A stretch of 16,365 bases of DNA, taken from the NCBI GenBank assembly GCA_029779385.1, contig JAKPAQ010000301.1, positions 1 through 16,365 of the forward strand. Direction: 5' to 3'. This stretch comes from Actinomycetes bacterium (GTDB lineage Bacteria > Actinomycetota > Actinomycetes > Propionibacteriales > Nocardioidaceae). The notes beneath the pieces were generated by a model, which was not told the DNA's origin, made no database searches, and saw only the letters and a program-made list of their open reading frames with translations. Made by a program: the position numbers and the translations under genes. Positions 13,971 through 16,365 of the stretch are shown here, one piece after another (within the stretch, counting starts at the first letter, position 1; the number at the start of each line of letters is the position of its first letter).

Positions 13971-14759
13971 ATGAACTACTCGCGCTACGTCGCCCTAGGT
14001 GACTCCTTCACCGAGGGTGTTGGCGATCCCGATCCAAACCTGCCAAACGGGGTGCGCGGCTGGGCCGACAGATTCGCCGAGGGGCTCGATCGTGCCCAAG
14101 GCGGCGGACTGGCATACGCAAACTTGGCGATCCGAGGACGCAAACTGCGCCAGATCGTGGCCGAGCAGGTTGAGCGGGCCGTCGAACTCGAACCGGATCT
14201 AGTGTCGATCTACGCCGGCGCGAACGACATCATGCGTCCGGCCGTTGACCTGGACGCGCTGATGGGTAAGTACGACAAGGCGATCGCCGAGTTGAGTGCC
14301 ACTGGCGCGAAAGTCATTATGTTCACCGCTTTTGACCCAAGCCACGCCAAGACGTACGCAGCAGTTCGAGGACGGTTCGCCCTCTATTGCGAGTACGTGC
14401 GAGAAATCGCCGAAAAGCACGATGCGACTTTGGTCGACTACTGGCGTCTGCGTGAGTTTCGGGACACCCGGATGTGGGACATCGACCGGATGCACATGTC
14501 GGCGGCCGGGCATCAGTTGATGGCCATCAACGTGTTGGAGAAGCTGGGCATCGAGCACGATTTGGAACCACTTGATGTCGTCTATCCGCCGCACCTAAAC
14601 GGTCGCGAACAGCTTGCGGCCAACCTGCACTGGGCGAAGATTTACCTCGGTCCGTGGATTAAACGCCGGGTCACTGGAAAGTCCAGCGGTGACGGCCTAG
14701 ACCCTCGGTGGGGCGACCTGAAGCCAGTTAGCGATCTGGCGACCTACAAGGCCGAGTAA
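13971..14759 (+). CDS. SGNH/GDSL-family hydrolase, cytoplasmic
   Basis: A serine esterase or lipase of the SGNH type, substrate unknown. The 262-residue product shows all four blocks: GDSFTEG with Ser12, NLAIRG with Gly56, GANDIMR with Asn85, and DRMHMSAAGH with Asp172 and His175. There is no signal peptide or TM segment, so it should act in the cytoplasm, unlike many secreted GDSL lipases. ATG 13971 is chosen over the TTG 3 nt upstream because it gives the usual start two residues before the conserved YSRYVALGDS. It is close behind the aldehyde dehydrogenase gene and probably co-transcribed. It converges on menF with 34 nt between stops and no convincing terminator. Confidence 0.9.
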   Translation: MNYSRYVALGDSFTEGVGDPDPNLPNGVRGWADRFAEGLDRAQGGGLAYANLAIRGRKLRQIVAEQVERAVELEPDLVSIYAGANDIMRPAVDLDALMGKYDKAIAELSATGAKVIMFTAFDPSHAKTYAAVRGRFALYCEYVREIAEKHDATLVDYWRLREFRDTRMWDIDRMHMSAAGHQLMAINVLEKLGIEHDLEPLDVVYPPHLNGREQLAANLHWAKIYLGPWIKRRVTGKSSGDGLDPRWGDLKPVSDLATYKAE

Positions 14760-14793
14760 CTGCCTAGCGCAGCAGTTTCTTCGACTTCGGCCG

Positions 14794-16041
14794 CTAGATG
14801 AGGGCTTCGCGCAGCGGAATCAGTTTTGCGTCCGATTCGGCCAGTTCATCGGCCGGATCGGAATCGGCGACGATTCCGCAACCGGCGAACATCTTGGCTG
14901 ACCTGCCGCCTGGATCCAGTTGAGCCGAGCGCAGGCCGATGCCCCACTCGCCGTCGCCGGAGGCACTGATCCAACCAACCGGACCGGCATAGCGCCCACG
15001 TTCGAGGTTTTCGATCTCGGCAATCAACCCGACGGCCTCGGCGGTCGGCGTCCCGCCTACCGCCGCCGACGGGTGCAATGAGGCAACCAAAGCCAGCGCG
15101 TCTGCGTCATCGCGCAGCACGCCGGTGACGTCGGTCGCCAAGTGCATCACATTCGGCAAATGCAGCACGAACGGTGACTCGGGCACATTCATCGCTTTGC
15201 AGTGCGGCGCCAGCGCGTCAGCGACTGAACGGACCGCGTACTCGTGCTCCTCCAGATCCTTACTGGAGCGTGCCAGTGAGGCGGCCAACGCAAGGTCGCG
15301 GTCGTCATCGCCGGTGCGGCGGATTGTGCCGGCCAAAACTCGCGAAGTGATGAGCCCGCCGTCGAGGCGAACCAGCATTTCAGGGGTGGAGCCGAAGAAT
15401 CCGTCGACGTGGAACGTCCAGCAGCTCGGGTAATTTTTGGCGAGGCGCGCTAGCGGTGAACGAATATCGAGCGGTTCACCAAAGCGGGCTTCCACTTTTC
15501 GAGCCAAAACGACCTTGTCTAGGTCGCCGTGCTGGATCCGAGAAATCGCCTTGTCGACCGTTTGCGCCCATTCATTTCGCTCATCGAGTGGATCGGTGAA
15601 GGTCGTTTCGAGGGGGTCAACCCCTTCGGTGTGACTAAGCGCAGGGGTGGTTTCGAGCGCGCGTCCAATCGTGGTGACCCAACTGTGGCCATCTCGGCGG
15701 CCGACGATGATCTCGGGGACCACCAGCCTGGAGCCGGGTTCACCGGCGAAGGTGAAGGTGCCAAAAGCTACGAGTCCGCTGCCAGGAATCTCGATCTCAT
15801 CGCGAACCACCGCGCCGGCAACCAACGCGTCCCACCAGCGGTCGGCGTCAGTGAAACGACTTGGTCCTTCGGGCTCAAAACTCGCTGCCTGACCCCAGCC
15901 GATGATTCCGTCGCCACCGTGCACCCAGGCGAGGGCATCTGCGGCGGCCGGAAGCAACTCGATGAGGTCGCCTGGGTCACCAACTTCACGGGACCGAACG
16001 ACAAGCGGTTCGATCCGCCCATCCGGCGCCAGCGTGCTCAC
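14794..16041 (-). CDS. menF: Isochorismate synthase MenF
   Basis: Converts chorismate to isochorismate at the entry to menaquinone synthesis. From GTG 16041 the protein has 415 residues and the chorismate-binding domain in its C-terminal half: general base Lys176 in DLDKVVLARK, the conserved GSTPEMLVRL and SRVLAGTIRRT, the acid and metal-binding KDLEEHEY (Glu264-267 region), SLHPSAAVGGTP, and ERGRYAGPVGW with metal ligand Glu347. The frame is open upstream to 16167, but that part overlaps the menG start and has no family sequence. An isochorismate synthase acting in siderophore synthesis is the alternative, but the menC/menD/menG context favours menaquinone. It is divergent from menG with 95 nt between starts. 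Confidence 0.9.
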   Translation of the reverse strand: MSTLAPDGRIEPLVVRSREVGDPGDLIELLPAAADALAWVHGGDGIIGWGQAASFEPEGPSRFTDADRWWDALVAGAVVRDEIEIPGSGLVAFGTFTFAGEPGSRLVVPEIIVGRRDGHSWVTTIGRALETTPALSHTEGVDPLETTFTDPLDERNEWAQTVDKAISRIQHGDLDKVVLARKVEARFGEPLDIRSPLARLAKNYPSCWTFHVDGFFGSTPEMLVRLDGGLITSRVLAGTIRRTGDDDRDLALAASLARSSKDLEEHEYAVRSVADALAPHCKAMNVPESPFVLHLPNVMHLATDVTGVLRDDADALALVASLHPSAAVGGTPTAEAVGLIAEIENLERGRYAGPVGWISASGDGEWGIGLRSAQLDPGGRSAKMFAGCGIVADSDPADELAESDAKLIPLREALI

Positions 16042-16049
16042 GAGAATCC

Positions 16050-16055
16050 ACCCTA
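16050..16055 (-). promoter_or_regulatory. Candidate -10 of menF
   Basis: TAGGGT on the minus strand, 8 nt before GTG 16041. It is a weaker case than the others in the window, because the distance is longer and no clear -35 is seen at 16-18 bp. Confidence 0.3.
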
Positions 16056-16136
16056 CTCTCGCGAACGCAAAGGCCCAGCTGGGTGTCAGCGAATCCGACT
16101 TCCTGCCCGGTTGAGTCGCCGTGAGAAGGTGGGCGG

Positions 16137-16365
16137 GTGAGCCGAGCAGGGTTGGACAAGGATCCAAGTGACGTGGCGCGGATGTTTGACACCGTCGCCG
16201 AAAAGTACGACGTGACCAACGACGTGCTTTCGATGGGCCAAGATCGACGTTGGCGAAAGCGAGTGGTCAACGCGATCGACCCGAGGCGGAGCGAACGCAT
16301 TCTCGATCTTGCTGCCGGGACCGGCACTTCGAGCCTGCCCTTTGCTGAAGCTGGCGCTTTCGTCG
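16137..16365 (+). CDS. menG: Demethylmenaquinone methyltransferase MenG/UbiE, 3' end missing
   Basis: SAM-dependent methyltransferase for the last step of menaquinone synthesis. Only the first 76 codons are in the window. They include the family's N-terminal block [21 protein letters not shown] and MGQDRRWRK, then SAM motif I ([12 protein letters not shown]). The start is GTG 16137, preceded by AAGGTGG (16126-16132), a near-perfect Shine-Dalgarno sequence. It is transcribed away from menF. In other actinobacteria the orthologue sits in the same men neighbourhood, so menG rather than ubiE is the likely role. Confidence 0.92.
   Translation, partial: MSRAGLDKDPSDVARMFDTVAEKYDVTNDVLSMGQDRRWRKRVVNAIDPRRSERILDLAAGTGTSSLPFAEAGAFV

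Noticed and set aside
14760..14793. Possible bidirectional terminator between the SGNH hydrolase gene and menF
   Set aside because: Only 4-5 bp stems can be drawn and there is no proper T-run in either direction.

Overview
The window is a stretch of an Actinomycetota chromosome of moderately high GC content. The evidence is the gene content and order: a CcdA–ResB–CcsB cytochrome c maturation operon close to a split menaquinone (men) cluster, with a PLDc_N small membrane protein and a DUF4229 protein beside menA. Genus cannot be fixed from sequence alone. GTG starts, ATGA/GTGA stop–start overlaps and many apparently leaderless starts also fit an actinobacterium.

Layout. (1) Positions 2-3155 (+) hold the 3' part of ccdA, then resB and ccsB, a three-gene operon for System II cytochrome c biogenesis with 4-nt overlaps. 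It ends at a 21-bp perfect hairpin terminator (3204-3255). (2) Positions about 3260-6860 are an accessory block read on the minus strand. It has an unrecognised two-gene unit (a membrane-anchored protein and a possible uracil-DNA-glycosylase-fold protein) preceded by four 10-bp direct repeats, then degenerate sequence, then an AbiEi/AbiEii-type type IV toxin–antitoxin pair under a perfect palindromic operator. (3) Positions 7014-7572 carry two small conserved membrane protein genes transcribed divergently. (4) Positions 7593-16365 carry menaquinone biosynthesis: menA (-), menE (+), an unannotated 49-residue acidic small ORF, menC–menD, an aldehyde dehydrogenase, an SGNH hydrolase, menF (-) and the start of menG/ubiE (+). 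menB and menH are not in the window.

How it works together. MenF makes isochorismate from chorismate. MenD adds the 2-oxoglutarate-derived unit with thiamine diphosphate. MenC dehydrates to o-succinylbenzoate, and MenE makes its CoA thioester. After naphthoate formation by MenB (elsewhere), MenA prenylates and MenG methylates to menaquinone. Menaquinone feeds electrons to a cytochrome c-containing branch, whose c-type cytochromes need CcdA/ResB/CcsB, so both flanks of the window serve aerobic respiration and the middle block looks like inserted mobile or defence cargo.

The most notable non-gene signal is a repeated promoter layout: a TAnnnT -10 hexamer 6-7 nt before the start codon of nearly every gene that is not translationally coupled (abiEi, the PLDc_N gene, the DUF4229 gene, menA, menE, the small ORF, menC and the UDG-like gene; menF at 8 nt). 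This implies leaderless mRNAs. At abiEi this promoter lies inside the operator palindrome.
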